Notes: a model not told the origin generated them from the sequence alone. Numbered from the stretch's first letter, positions 28,349 through 35,855 are shown. The stretch: 55,327 nt of DNA from Sphingobacteriales bacterium (GCA_016192105.1 JACPUV010000019.1:1-55327), one strand, 5' to 3'. Numbers and translations are program-made.

Positions 28349-28722
28349 CAGGGTTGTACCACTTTTATCCGCAGCGACCGGGATGGGGCCGGGTAATAAG
28401 CCATGCACACGGCGCAGGGTTGTTCCTTTTCATGATCGATCGTGAAATAAAAAGTATCGCCCTGTTTCAACGTGGAGGGAAAATTACAGGGGCTGCCCAG
28501 TTTGAACACATCCGTATAGGTTTTGCCGGTCACTTCATCCTTCCAGGAAGGAAGGAACAGGGCGGTATCCATCTTTCCTTCCAGTATGCCGATGGTATAA
28601 TTCATACAGATACCGGCCACTTCCAGCCTCCCTTTGAACAGCTTGTCTTTGTTTTTTTTGTTGCAGTTTTCCGCTGAGACAGAGAGCAGGAAAATACTGC
28701 CAAGCAGGATAAGGAGTCGCAT
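28348..28722 (-). CDS. small secreted hypothetical protein
   Basis: The 124-residue protein starts MRLLILLGSIFLLSVSAENC, a signal peptide. The Cys at position 20 is not in a classical lipobox, so secretion by signal peptidase I or II is undecided. The mature part holds several Cys residues (ICMNY, SPCNF, QPCAVC). It lies between amn and the ABC ATPase on the same strand and shares one base with the ABC start, so the three genes are probably one operon. Function unknown. Confidence 0.7.
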   Translation of the reverse strand: MRLLILLGSIFLLSVSAENCNKKNKDKLFKGRLEVAGICMNYTIGILEGKMDTALFLPSWKDEVTGKTYTDVFKLGSPCNFPSTLKQGDTFYFTIDHEKEQPCAVCMAYYPAPSRSLRIKVVQP

Positions 28723-28732
28723 AGTTTTCGAG

Positions 28733-29503
28733 TTAGAATTTAAGGTGACGGACCGTGTGCCCGTCATTGATCAGTTGCTTCAGTGAGTCGATCCCTATTT
28801 TCAAATGATTTTCCACAAAACTGGCGGTTACTTTTTTATCACTTTCCTCTGTCTTCACACCCTCGGGTATCATGGGCTGGTCGCTTACCAGCAACAGGGC
28901 GCCTGTTGGAATTTTATTATAGAAACCAACGGTAAAGACGGTGGCTGTTTCCATATCGATCGCGTAGGCCCTTACTTTCTGCAGGTATTCTTTAAAGGGT
29001 TCATCATGTTCCCATACGCGGCGGTTGGTTGTGTACACCGTTCCGGTCCAGTAATCCACTTCAAAATCGCGGATGGTGGTGGACACGGCTTTTTGCAGGG
29101 CGAAGGCAGGCAGGGCCGGCACTTCAGCGGGGAAATAGTCGTTGGAGGTACCTTCTCCCCGTATGGCGGCAATGGGCAGGATGAGGTCCCCGATCTTATT
29201 TCTTTTTTTCAGTCCCCCGCATTTTCCCAGGAACAATACGGCTTTGGGATTGATCGCCGTCAGCAGGTCCATGATGGTGGCTGCCGTAGGACTGCCCATC
29301 CCGAAGTTAATGATGCTGATCCGGTTGGCGGTGGCGCATTGCATGGGTTTATCTTCCCCGATCACCGGGACATCATTCCATTCGGCAAACATGTGTACAT
29401 AATTGCTGAAGTTGGTCAGCAATATATAATCTCCGAAATTCGCTAACTGCTCCCCGGTATAACGGGGCAGCCAATTGTGTACAATCTCTTCTTTTGTCTT
29501 CAT
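28733..29503 (-). CDS. amn: AMP nucleosidase (PNP/UDP phosphorylase superfamily)
   Basis: The 256-residue protein matches the short Bacteroidota type of AMP nucleosidase, which splits AMP into adenine and ribose-5-phosphate. Nucleoside-phosphorylase-fold motifs are NFGMGSPTAATIMDLL, LFLGKCGGL and the purine-binding AIDMETATVFTVG, plus LLVSDQPM near the end. The start is ATG 29503 (MKTKEEIVHNW); twelve upstream codons in frame look non-coding. It heads a probable three-gene operon. Confidence 0.85.
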   Translation of the reverse strand: MKTKEEIVHNWLPRYTGEQLANFGDYILLTNFSNYVHMFAEWNDVPVIGEDKPMQCATANRISIINFGMGSPTAATIMDLLTAINPKAVLFLGKCGGLKKRNKIGDLILPIAAIRGEGTSNDYFPAEVPALPAFALQKAVSTTIRDFEVDYWTGTVYTTNRRVWEHDEPFKEYLQKVRAYAIDMETATVFTVGFYNKIPTGALLLVSDQPMIPEGVKTEESDKKVTASFVENHLKIGIDSLKQLINDGHTVRHLKF

Positions 29504-29577
29504 ACCAGCGAATTTAAACAAATAACCCGACTGTATCACCCTTTGATGATTCCCCGTAAAGTTTTAACCGGCTATAG

Positions 29578-29585
29578 TACATTTG
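29578..29585 (+). promoter_or_regulatory. -7 box directly in front of the HsdR-N-like gene
   Basis: TACATTTG matches TAnnTTTG and ends four bases before the ATG at 29590, predicting a leaderless mRNA. Confidence 0.6.
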
Positions 29586-29589
29586 AACC

Positions 29590-30027
29590 ATGATTTCCAT
29601 TCAGTACCCCGAGCCTGCTTTCCGGGTGAAAGAAGAGGAGGGTAAAAAATTTATTTTCGACACGATCCGGAAAAAATGGCTGTTGCTGACACCGGAAGAA
29701 TGGGTGCGGCAGAATATGGTCAGTTATTTCGTACAGGTCATGGGTTACCCGTCTTCACTGATCGCGCTGGAAAAGGAAATTCAGCTTGGGGAACGGATCA
29801 AGCGCTTTGATATACTGGTGTACAACAAAGCGCACCAGCCCTGGCTGATGGTGGAATGCAAGGCACCGGAAATAAAGCTGGATGAACCGGTGCTGCAACA
29901 GGTATTGCGCTACCACCTGGGAGTGCCGGTGAGCTACCTGGTGATCACGAATGGAAATACCACTTATGGTTGGGAGAAAGAGGTCAGCGGGCTCCGGCTG
30001 ATCAGCAAACTGCCATTGATCCCATAA
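29590..30027 (+). CDS. orphan HsdR N-terminal-type nuclease-like protein (HSDR_N_2)
   Basis: The 145-residue protein resembles only the N-terminal endonuclease domain of type I restriction R subunits. A PD-(D/E)xK core is visible: D74 in RFDILVY, E89-C-K91 in VECKAP, and the Q104-V-L-R-Y108 motif typical of HsdR. No helicase domain, hsdM or hsdS is attached or adjacent. Such short proteins are common as single genes in Bacteroidota, and their role (DNA repair, RNA or DNA cleavage, or defence) is not established to my knowledge. The catalytic residues look intact. Confidence 0.8.
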   Translation: MISIQYPEPAFRVKEEEGKKFIFDTIRKKWLLLTPEEWVRQNMVSYFVQVMGYPSSLIALEKEIQLGERIKRFDILVYNKAHQPWLMVECKAPEIKLDEPVLQQVLRYHLGVPVSYLVITNGNTTYGWEKEVSGLRLISKLPLIP

Positions 30028-30028
30028 A

Positions 30029-30052
30029 AAAAACCCCGCAGGAGGTTTTAAT
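30029..30052 (-). terminator. terminator between the HsdR-N-like and LolA-like genes
   Basis: On the minus strand, AAAACC pairs with GGTTTT around a short loop, followed by a T8 run, 77 nt beyond the stop at 30129. It could also act weakly on the plus strand. Confidence 0.5.
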
Positions 30053-30128
30053 TTCCAACAACTATTTAGCTGGTTCTTATCGACGTCCCGGCGAATTTTT
30101 TTTTTGAGATGACTGCCGGTCGTTGCGG

Positions 30129-30836
30129 TTATTTTTTGAAGATGGCTTCATCCACGGGTACATTCAGTTCCACTTTTTCATAGTTCACTTCCTGGAATAC
30201 CTGTCCGTCGGCCTGCAGGCTGCGTGTGCAGGCAAATTTCAGTCCGCCAAAATCTTTATAATTGGAATAAAACGTGCTGATCTCCACTTCCTGTCCCTGG
30301 ATTTCCCTTTTGCCGACGGACTTGATCAGCAGGTAATCGCTGGTGCTGATATAATAATTGCTCACTTTGCCGTCTTCTTTGGTGGTAAGTTTGAGGTTAA
30401 ATACTTTTACCCCTTCCACTTCTTCCTGTCCCACGAGTTCCAGCAAGTGACCACGGCTTTTATAATCCATCAGGTTGCTGGCCACAAATGTCTGTGCTTT
30501 GTATTCGTTCAGCTCATTACCTGTTACATCGGTCGCGTCTGTTGCACCGGCAAAGGGATTGATCTTCCAGCCACTTCCGTTAAAACAGACATTCACTACA
30601 GCTTGTCCCATTACTTCTACATCCACCCGCATGGCTTTGCCATTGATCAGCTGGACGGTCAGGGGGTAATCATTTCCCTGGATGGAGGTCATGCCGGTTA
30701 TTTTCTCAGTACTTACTTTGTTAAAGGAATCCAGTCCTCCGAGAGCTGCATTGTGCTTCTGTATGATCTCCTCCACGGTTTGGGCCTGTAGGGACAATAC
30801 TGCCATACTCAGCAGGGCTAAAAAAAATTGTTTCAT
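30129..30836 (-). CDS. periplasmic LolA-like outer-membrane lipoprotein-sorting-fold protein
   Basis: The 235-residue protein has a signal peptide (MKQFFLALLSMAVLSLQAQ), then VEEIIQKHNAALGG, the usual opening of the LolA/LppX-like fold. Alternating beta-strands follow (FNLKLTTKEDGKVSNYYIS, DYLLIKSVGKREIQGQ). It has no lipobox and is expected to be soluble in the periplasm. A role in carrying or sensing lipids is known for the fold, but the ligand here is unknown. Confidence 0.7.
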   Translation of the reverse strand: MKQFFLALLSMAVLSLQAQTVEEIIQKHNAALGGLDSFNKVSTEKITGMTSIQGNDYPLTVQLINGKAMRVDVEVMGQAVVNVCFNGSGWKINPFAGATDATDVTGNELNEYKAQTFVASNLMDYKSRGHLLELVGQEEVEGVKVFNLKLTTKEDGKVSNYYISTSDYLLIKSVGKREIQGQEVEISTFYSNYKDFGGLKFACTRSLQADGQVFQEVNYEKVELNVPVDEAIFKK

Positions 30837-30937
30837 GGCTTATGATTTTTTGTTATGCGAAGTTAGGGATTCGGGATTTCGGGTCAGCATAGTTCCCGTC
30901 AACCGGCGGTTTTCAGGGGTAAACGGTTGGGGAGGGC

Positions 30938-31118
30938 GTAGTCGCTAGTCAGTAGTCTGTTGCCGGTAGCCTGCTGAAAAGCAATGTCATTAAGTTAGGA
31001 AATTACGCAGATCAAAGGGGGTGACTGGCGTTATCCCCCGCTTGGCGGGGGCCGGATGCTCCATTTGAAAGATTTTTCAAATGGGGGTGGAAAAAGGAAA
31101 ACTTCTCTTTTCCACTCC
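30938..31118. repeat. intergenic repeat cluster: heptamer array followed by three hairpins
   Basis: Six 7-nt units at 30938-30979 read GTAGTCG, CTAGTCA, GTAGTCT, GTTGCCG, GTAGCCT, GCTGAAA. Three inverted repeats follow: CCCCGC/GCGGGG (31035-31051), CCATTTGAAA/TTTCAAATGG (31061-31084) and GTGGAAAA/TTTTCCAC (31087-31118). More heptamers (GTCAGTA, GTTTGTA, GTCAGTA) lie at ~31170-31195 over the end of the DinB pseudogene. I see no gene between 30837 and 31170. Confidence 0.75.
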
Positions 31119-31170
31119 GGATTGAAAGGGTCATCATGTTTGATCTACTTCCACCGCTGGGATAGAATTG

Positions 31171-31659
31171 TCAGTAGTTTGTAGTCAGTAGCCTGCCTGC
31201 CCCCAGCATTTTTTTTAGTATAACAATCTGTCCCAGGTGATAATGGGTATGTTCAATCACCCCGGTGAGGTTCCGGTAATAATTATCCTATTTCTCATCC
31301 GCGAAGGTTTCGGTCAGCCTGCTGTCTGGCAATTGCTCAACCAGGCTCACAAACCGTTCCGCATCTGTACGGGTTTGATCCAGCAGTTTATTCCAGTCTT
31401 CGGCTGACTGAACAGGCGGGTGGTCAAAACTGTATTTATCTTTTGCGTTCAGGGGCTCCCCTTCGATGACCTTACAGACCGCACTCACCTAATAATTGAT
31501 ATGGTAAACGAGGGCCACGATGGTATTAAAAGAACCCATCTTTTTGCTGGCCTGCTGCCAGTCGAGGCCTGCCAGGGCATCATCCAGGCTGGAGGCGGTC
31601 CAGTTGCCTCCAACATGTACGGCGCTGAACTGCCTGGCGATTTGTTTTGTCAGGTTCAT
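31171..31659 (-). pseudogene. DinB-family protein interrupted by two in-frame TAG codons
   Basis: From ATG 31659 a single frame of 163 codons reads MNLTKQIARQFSAVHVGGNW ... VYHINY, TAG (31491-31489), VSAVCKVIEG ... TETFADEK, TAG (31290-31288), DNYYRNLTGVIEHTHYH, LGQIVILKK, and a TGA at 31171. This is the complete layout of a DinB/DUF1572-type metal-binding four-helix protein, with the metal-site histidines in YHINY and HTHYHLGQ. Both TAGs fall where relatives have Tyr. The last ~8 codons are encoded by heptamer repeat sequence. It is likely a recent pseudogene, since frame and motifs are otherwise kept. Confidence 0.75.
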
Positions 31660-31727
31660 ATAACAGGATTTATGTTACCGGATGGTTTAGTTTTTTGCAG
31701 CACCGCCGTGTTCCTTTTCGCTTCGGT

Positions 31728-32282
31728 TCATACATTGTCAGGAACCGGCATCTTTACCAGCTGGCTGAAGGCGGCACTGAATTTTGCGAGCGCCTCTTTT
31801 GTCCGGCTGTCGGTGATCCCGCCCTCTTCATTTATTTTCCCCTTTATCCCCTGGATCAACAGGGTGGTTTCATCGGTAAACCGGGCCATCACGGTTTTCA
31901 TGATCAGTTTTAATTCTTCGTGTCCCTTCTGACCATTGGCGGAGGCGGTGATCAGGCCGGTGGGTTTGCCGGAAAAGACGGTAGTGGACACACACCATTC
32001 AATGGCATTCTTCAAACCGCTGGGGATGCTGAATACATATTCGGGGGTGGAGATGAGGATCCCGTCCGCTTTTTCGATCTCATTCCGGAAACGGACGATT
32101 GCCTCCGGGGGGGCATCCGCCGAAAGATCCGGGTCAAAATGGGGGAGCGTTTTCAGGTCGTTGAAAAGGGTCAGTTCAAACTGGCCGGCATTCAACCGGG
32201 CGAAATACTCCGCCAGTTGCAGGTTGGCGGATTGCCGGGCCGCACTTCCGACGATGATAAACAGGGTTTGTTTTTTGGGCAT
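31728..32282 (-). CDS. NADPH-dependent FMN reductase-family protein
   Basis: The 184-residue flavodoxin-fold oxidoreductase opens LFIIVGSAARQSANLQLAEY, with the FMN phosphate-binding loop GSxRxxSxN in degenerate form. The family motif STPEYVFSIPSGLKNAIEW contacts the isoalloxazine. It should reduce flavins or quinones with NAD(P)H in the cytoplasm. ATG 32282 (MPKKQT) is chosen because the frame upstream lacks family similarity. It stands between the DinB remnant and glutamate dehydrogenase. Confidence 0.88.
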   Translation of the reverse strand: MPKKQTLFIIVGSAARQSANLQLAEYFARLNAGQFELTLFNDLKTLPHFDPDLSADAPPEAIVRFRNEIEKADGILISTPEYVFSIPSGLKNAIEWCVSTTVFSGKPTGLITASANGQKGHEELKLIMKTVMARFTDETTLLIQGIKGKINEEGGITDSRTKEALAKFSAAFSQLVKMPVPDNV

Positions 32283-32470
32283 GGTTATGTGTGATTTTGA
32301 GGGCCGGGCTTTCTGATGAACTGCAGATGATGTAAGGTACAAAAGTTGAAAATATAGTACTCCTCTATGTTTCGCTGGCGAATAGGTAACTGTTAATAAT
32401 AAGAGGGAATTTATCCGTCGCCCCTGCACAATTGCCAACCTAAATGCCCTGGTTTTATGTCGCACCCGAA

Positions 32471-32505
32471 AGAAAAAAAATCCCGCCTGCAAGGCAAGCG
32501 GGATC
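32471..32505 (-). terminator. glutamate dehydrogenase terminator
   Basis: On the minus strand, ATCCCGC pairs with GCGGGAT, with an inner TTGCC/GGCAA-like loop and an eight-T run, 30 nt after the gdh stop. Confidence 0.85.
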
Positions 32506-32534
32506 CGTATAAGCAATTGGTTTGTCCGGTCCGG

Positions 32535-33950
32535 TTACGGGAAAATGCCCAGTTGGGCATAAGCGGTAGCTACTTTATTGATGGCTACCACATAGGCCGC
32601 GGTCCGCATATCGGGGATATCCGGGTTGGATTTCCATACTTCCATAATCTCGCGGGTGGCATTGATCATGGTTTCTTCGAGACCACTGTACACCAGGTCC
32701 ACTTCATCCGGCCCGTGCAGGATCATATTGCGGGCAGTACCCTTTACTTTTTTCCCGCTCAGTTCCTCGATCTGGCCGAGGATATGGGTATTCATGTTCT
32801 CGGTAAAACGTTTTTCCAGGCGGCCATAACGTACATGGCTCAGGTTCTTCAGCCATTCGAAATAGGAGACCGTTACCCCGCCGGCATTCAGGTACATATC
32901 GGGTACTACAATAATCCCTCTTTGCGTGAATATTTCATCGGCCTCGGGTGAAAGCGGGCCATTGGCTGCTTCGCCGATCAGTTTGGCTTTTACATGCGGG
33001 GCATTTTGCCCGTCGATCACATTCTCCAGCGCGGCCGGGATCAGGATATCACATTCCATTTCCAGGGCATCACCGGTCTTGGCGAAATTAGTTGCACCGG
33101 GGTAATTGAGGATGGAACCAGTTTTTTTCCGGTGCTGGAATACCGCATCTACATCCAGTCCCTCCTTTCTCCAGATGGCTCCTTCATATTCAGCAAGAGC
33201 AATGATCCTTGCGCCGGCATCCTGGAAGAATTTGGCGGAATGGTATCCTACATTTCCCAGGCCCTGAACGATCACATTTTTCCCTTCCACACCGGTTTCC
33301 ATTCCGAGCTTCTGCATGATGTCAGTCATATTGCAGACTTCGCGGATACCGAAGAAGACCCCGAGACCGGTGGCTTCACGGCGGCCGCGGACACCTCCCT
33401 GCGTGATGGGTTTACCGGTTACGCAACCCGCGGCATCGATCTCACCCGGATGCATAGCCGTATAGGTATCGAGTATCCAGGACATTTCCCGTTCGCCGGT
33501 TCCGTAATCAGGGGCAGGTACATCCGTGCCCGGCCCGATGAAGTTCTTGCGGATCAGTTCGGCCGTATAGCGGCGGGTGATCTTTTCCAGTTCATAGGAA
33601 GAATATTTTTTCGGGTCGATCTTGATACCACCCTTGGCGCCGCCAAAAGGCACATCCACGATCGTGCACTTGTAGGTCATCAGCGCGGCCAGGGCCATCA
33701 CTTCGTCCTGGTTTACTTCAGCAGCAAAACGAATCCCTCCTTTGCAGGGTGTCTTGTGATGAGAGTGCTGTACCCGGTATGCTTCGATCACTTCCACGGT
33801 CCCGTCATCTCTTTTGATCGGGAAGCGGATCTGGTAAACTGCATTACACTGACGGATCTGTTCTAAAATGCCTTTGTCCCATTTCGTGAATCTGGCCGCC
33901 TTGTCGAAACTTTTTTCCACTGCGCCAAAAAAACTGTACTTGTGTGACAT
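32535..33950 (-). CDS. gdhA: Glu/Leu/Phe/Val-type dehydrogenase (glutamate dehydrogenase)
   Basis: The 471-residue enzyme interconverts glutamate and 2-oxoglutarate with ammonium. The substrate domain has PCKGGIRF, the lysines K94 (MTYKCT) and K106 (GGAKGGI), and TDVPAPDYGT with the catalytic Asp. The Rossmann domain has VQGLGNVGYH for NAD(P). The length is somewhat above the hexameric norm (~450). Whether glutamate is the true substrate, rather than a branched-chain amino acid, is judged likely but not certain. Confidence 0.9.
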   Translation of the reverse strand: MSHKYSFFGAVEKSFDKAARFTKWDKGILEQIRQCNAVYQIRFPIKRDDGTVEVIEAYRVQHSHHKTPCKGGIRFAAEVNQDEVMALAALMTYKCTIVDVPFGGAKGGIKIDPKKYSSYELEKITRRYTAELIRKNFIGPGTDVPAPDYGTGEREMSWILDTYTAMHPGEIDAAGCVTGKPITQGGVRGRREATGLGVFFGIREVCNMTDIMQKLGMETGVEGKNVIVQGLGNVGYHSAKFFQDAGARIIALAEYEGAIWRKEGLDVDAVFQHRKKTGSILNYPGATNFAKTGDALEMECDILIPAALENVIDGQNAPHVKAKLIGEAANGPLSPEADEIFTQRGIIVVPDMYLNAGGVTVSYFEWLKNLSHVRYGRLEKRFTENMNTHILGQIEELSGKKVKGTARNMILHGPDEVDLVYSGLEETMINATREIMEVWKSNPDIPDMRTAAYVVAINKVATAYAQLGIFP

Positions 33951-33994
33951 GATTTCTTTTTTTAGTTATAGCAATCGTTCGTTATTATTTAAAA

Positions 33995-34032
33995 AAGTCT
34001 GCGGCCTGTAAAAAGGGCTTTTACAGGCCGCA
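33995..34032 (-). terminator. terminator after the ccsA-ccmD genes
   Basis: GCGGCCTGTAAAA pairs perfectly with TTTTACAGGCCGC around a short loop, followed on the minus strand by AGACTTTTTT. It starts 11 nt past the ccmD stop. Confidence 0.8.
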
Positions 34033-34042
34033 AAAAACTGAT

Positions 34043-34261
34043 TTAGTTAGATTCTTTTTCGAGGCGGGATATTTTCCGATCCAGCCTGGCAACATACAAG
34101 ATGAGCCCGGTAAGAATGGTCAGCACCACCGCCACTACCACATAGATCCTTCCGTTGCTGCGCATGGTATCCGCCATTTGCACAGGTTTGCCCTGGGCCA
34201 GGCCGAACAGGGAGAGGAGCAGGGCCGGGAAGAGCAGGGAGATCTTACTGATTATTTTCAT
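34043..34261 (-). CDS. CcmD-family small membrane protein
   Basis: The 72-residue protein has an N-terminal hydrophobic segment resembling a signal peptide (ending GLAQG) and one clear transmembrane helix (IYVVVAVVLTILTGLILYV), followed by the charged tail ARLDRKISRLEKE. Size, tail and position fit the CcmD partners of the haem-handling proteins CcmB/CcmC. Its ATG overlaps the ccsA stop by 4 nt (ATGA), so it is translationally coupled. Confidence 0.75.
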   Translation of the reverse strand: MKIISKISLLFPALLLSLFGLAQGKPVQMADTMRSNGRIYVVVAVVLTILTGLILYVARLDRKISRLEKESN

Positions 34262-34974
34262 GCTGACATCTTTTTTTCGTTCAGTAATTGGAGACGGATC
34301 TTGAGCGTGGTGATCCAGACTCCCAGGAGGGTCCAGCCGATCACAGCGGGATAAAATACCAGCCGCATGGAGCCACTGATATCATTCTTTACATCGAGGG
34401 CCGGGTTGCCTTCGTTGCCCGGGTGCAGGCTCGGCAGGATCCGCGGCAGGATCCAGATGGACGGGAATAATATCGCATATGCAAATATGTTATACACGGC
34501 GCCGATCCGGGCTTTTTTATCCATATCCTGGATCGAATCCCGGAGGATCAGGTAAGCAAAATAGACCAGTAAGGCGATGGCCGCACCGATCAGTTTGGGA
34601 TCCCGGGCAATGGTGCTGAAGGAATTGGCGGCCGCTTTATTCGGATCGGCCCAGGTATAGGAAGCCCAGATGGCCCCGGTGATATATCCCAGCAGTCCGA
34701 AGACGATACCCATTACCGCATACTGCCGGGCATAAATATCATATTTAATATTGAACGTCCGGAGGTACCGGATGGAATTCACCACGGAAACGGTAAACAG
34801 GATCATCATGGCAAACCACATACAAACATGGAAATACAGGTTCCGGATGGTTTCCTGCAGAAGAGGCAGGTGGGGAACATTCCCCAGGAAGCCGGCAATG
34901 AAGGTATATACAAGGAGTACCACACTTGTGATCTTCCACCAGGATTTATGCATATTGTTTTTTACGCGGGTCAT
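34258..34974 (-). CDS. ccsA: cytochrome c biogenesis membrane protein (CcmC/CcsA family)
   Basis: The 238-residue inner-membrane protein has six hydrophobic helices and handles haem for cytochrome c maturation. Family hallmarks are the His in LYFHVCMWFAMM, GYITGAIWASYTWADP at the position of the tryptophan-rich haem-handling loop, and DPKLIGAAIALLVYFAYLILR. The loop is not the canonical WGxWWxWD: it runs TWADPNKAAANSF before rejoining the family pattern. A second ATG eight codons in (MHKSWWK) is an equally good start. A TAATTTTG -7 box lies ~40 nt upstream, and ccmB on the same strand is separated by a terminator-like hairpin. Confidence 0.85.
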   Translation of the reverse strand: MTRVKNNMHKSWWKITSVVLLVYTFIAGFLGNVPHLPLLQETIRNLYFHVCMWFAMMILFTVSVVNSIRYLRTFNIKYDIYARQYAVMGIVFGLLGYITGAIWASYTWADPNKAAANSFSTIARDPKLIGAAIALLVYFAYLILRDSIQDMDKKARIGAVYNIFAYAILFPSIWILPRILPSLHPGNEGNPALDVKNDISGSMRLVFYPAVIGWTLLGVWITTLKIRLQLLNEKKMSA

Positions 34975-35014
34975 CTTTTAGGCCATACACCGATAATGGC
35001 TGGATAAAGTGAGA

Positions 35015-35022
35015 CAAAATTA
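35015..35022 (-). promoter_or_regulatory. -7 box of ccsA
   Basis: TAATTTTG on the minus strand matches TAnnTTTG, 40 nt before the ccsA ATG. Confidence 0.4.
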
Positions 35023-35072
35023 AGGGGCTCCCGCTAAAAGGCGGTAAAATTTTCTTCACCCCCTTATATGAT

Positions 35073-35096
35073 TAAAAACAGGTGAAAACCCTGTTC
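35073..35096 (-). terminator. weak terminator after ccmB
   Basis: AACAGG pairs with CCTGTT around a 7-nt loop, followed by TTT on the minus strand. It lies 24 nt downstream of the ccmB stop. Confidence 0.45.
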
Positions 35097-35120
35097 TTTT
35101 AATTAAAGACGGTGGAACGA

Positions 35121-35771
35121 TCAGTCTTTCCAAAGAAAAGGAAAGAGAATGACTGCCAGCAGGATGATCAGGGCATCAAGCGCCACCAGCATCAGTACGG
35201 TACTGGTGGGAATGGTCAGCAAAGGAGAAAAAGCCGCGCTGGATAAGCGCATCAGGAGGATCAGTTGTGGTATGATGATCGGAAAGCCAAGGACCGCCAT
35301 GATTGCAGCGTTCTGCTGCGCTTTGGCGGCGATGGCGGCCAGAAAACTGAAAACCAGGCTAAGGCTCCAGCCCCCCAATAAAACCAGCCCGATAAAGGGC
35401 CCTGCTTTTTGTAGCGGGTTGCCCAGGAACATGGTGAAAAGTAGCAGGCTGAGGAGGCTCATCACCAGCATCAGCAGGGAATTAAACAGCAATTTGGACA
35501 GCACAAAAGCAGTAGGACTGGCCACTGAATAAAAATAGAGCATCCGACCCTTGCTTTCCTGGAGAAAACTCTTGGCTACCGCGTTGATACAGATAAAAAG
35601 CTGTATCACCCAGAACAACCCGTTCCAGACCCGGCTCTCGGGATCGTCCAATGCCATAAAGAGTACAAAGATGGTGGCGCCGATATACAGGAGGATACCA
35701 TAAAAACTGTACTGCTGCCGGACTTCAAGAAGCAGGTCTTTCTTAAAAAGGGTCAGTATATGCCTGAACGT
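35121..35771 (-). CDS. ccmB: haem exporter permease CcmB, non-ATG start
   Basis: The CcmB inner-membrane subunit of the cytochrome c maturation ABC transporter has about six helices and the family block FWVIQLFICINAVAKSFLQ followed by ESKGRMLYFY. The first ATG in frame (35657) would give only 178 residues and lose the conserved N-terminus. Upstream the frame continues with clear CcmB sequence (FRHILTLFKKDLLLEVRQQY, then SFYGILLYIGATIFVLFM) but contains no ATG, GTG or TTG. The start given here is an ACG (35771-35769), which gives 216 residues, the family length; an ATA (35759) or CTG (35756) is possible. A TATTTTTG box lies just upstream, so transcription does begin there. Confidence 0.7.
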   Translation of the reverse strand, partial: TFRHILTLFKKDLLLEVRQQYSFYGILLYIGATIFVLFMALDDPESRVWNGLFWVIQLFICINAVAKSFLQESKGRMLYFYSVASPTAFVLSKLLFNSLLMLVMSLLSLLLFTMFLGNPLQKAGPFIGLVLLGGWSLSLVFSFLAAIAAKAQQNAAIMAVLGFPIIIPQLILLMRLSSAAFSPLLTIPTSTVLMLVALDALIILLAVILFPFLWKD

Positions 35772-35793
35772 GCTGATAAAATATGTTTGCGGG

Positions 35794-35801
35794 CAAAAAT
35801 A
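35794..35801 (-). promoter_or_regulatory. -7 box of ccmB
   Basis: TATTTTTG on the minus strand is an exact TAnnTTTG match, 22 nt before the ACG codon proposed as start. It supports transcription covering the full-length ccmB frame. Confidence 0.55.
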
Positions 35802-35815
35802 GGATTTACAGCTGC

Positions 35816-35843
35816 TTTGTCTTGGTTTATTATTCTAATTTTC
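35816..35843 (+). promoter_or_regulatory. possible promoter of the DUF6263-like gene
   Basis: TTTG (35816-35819), 16 nt spacer and TAATTTTC (35836-35843, one mismatch) lie 12 nt before the ATG at 35856. It would be divergent from the ccmB promoter. Confidence 0.4.
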
Positions 35844-35855
35844 CAAAAAAAGGGT

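Noticed and set aside
29590..30027. Part of a type I restriction system linked to the methyltransferase at 50243
   Set aside because: The two genes are 20 kb apart in DNA of different composition, and the protein lacks the helicase part of HsdR.
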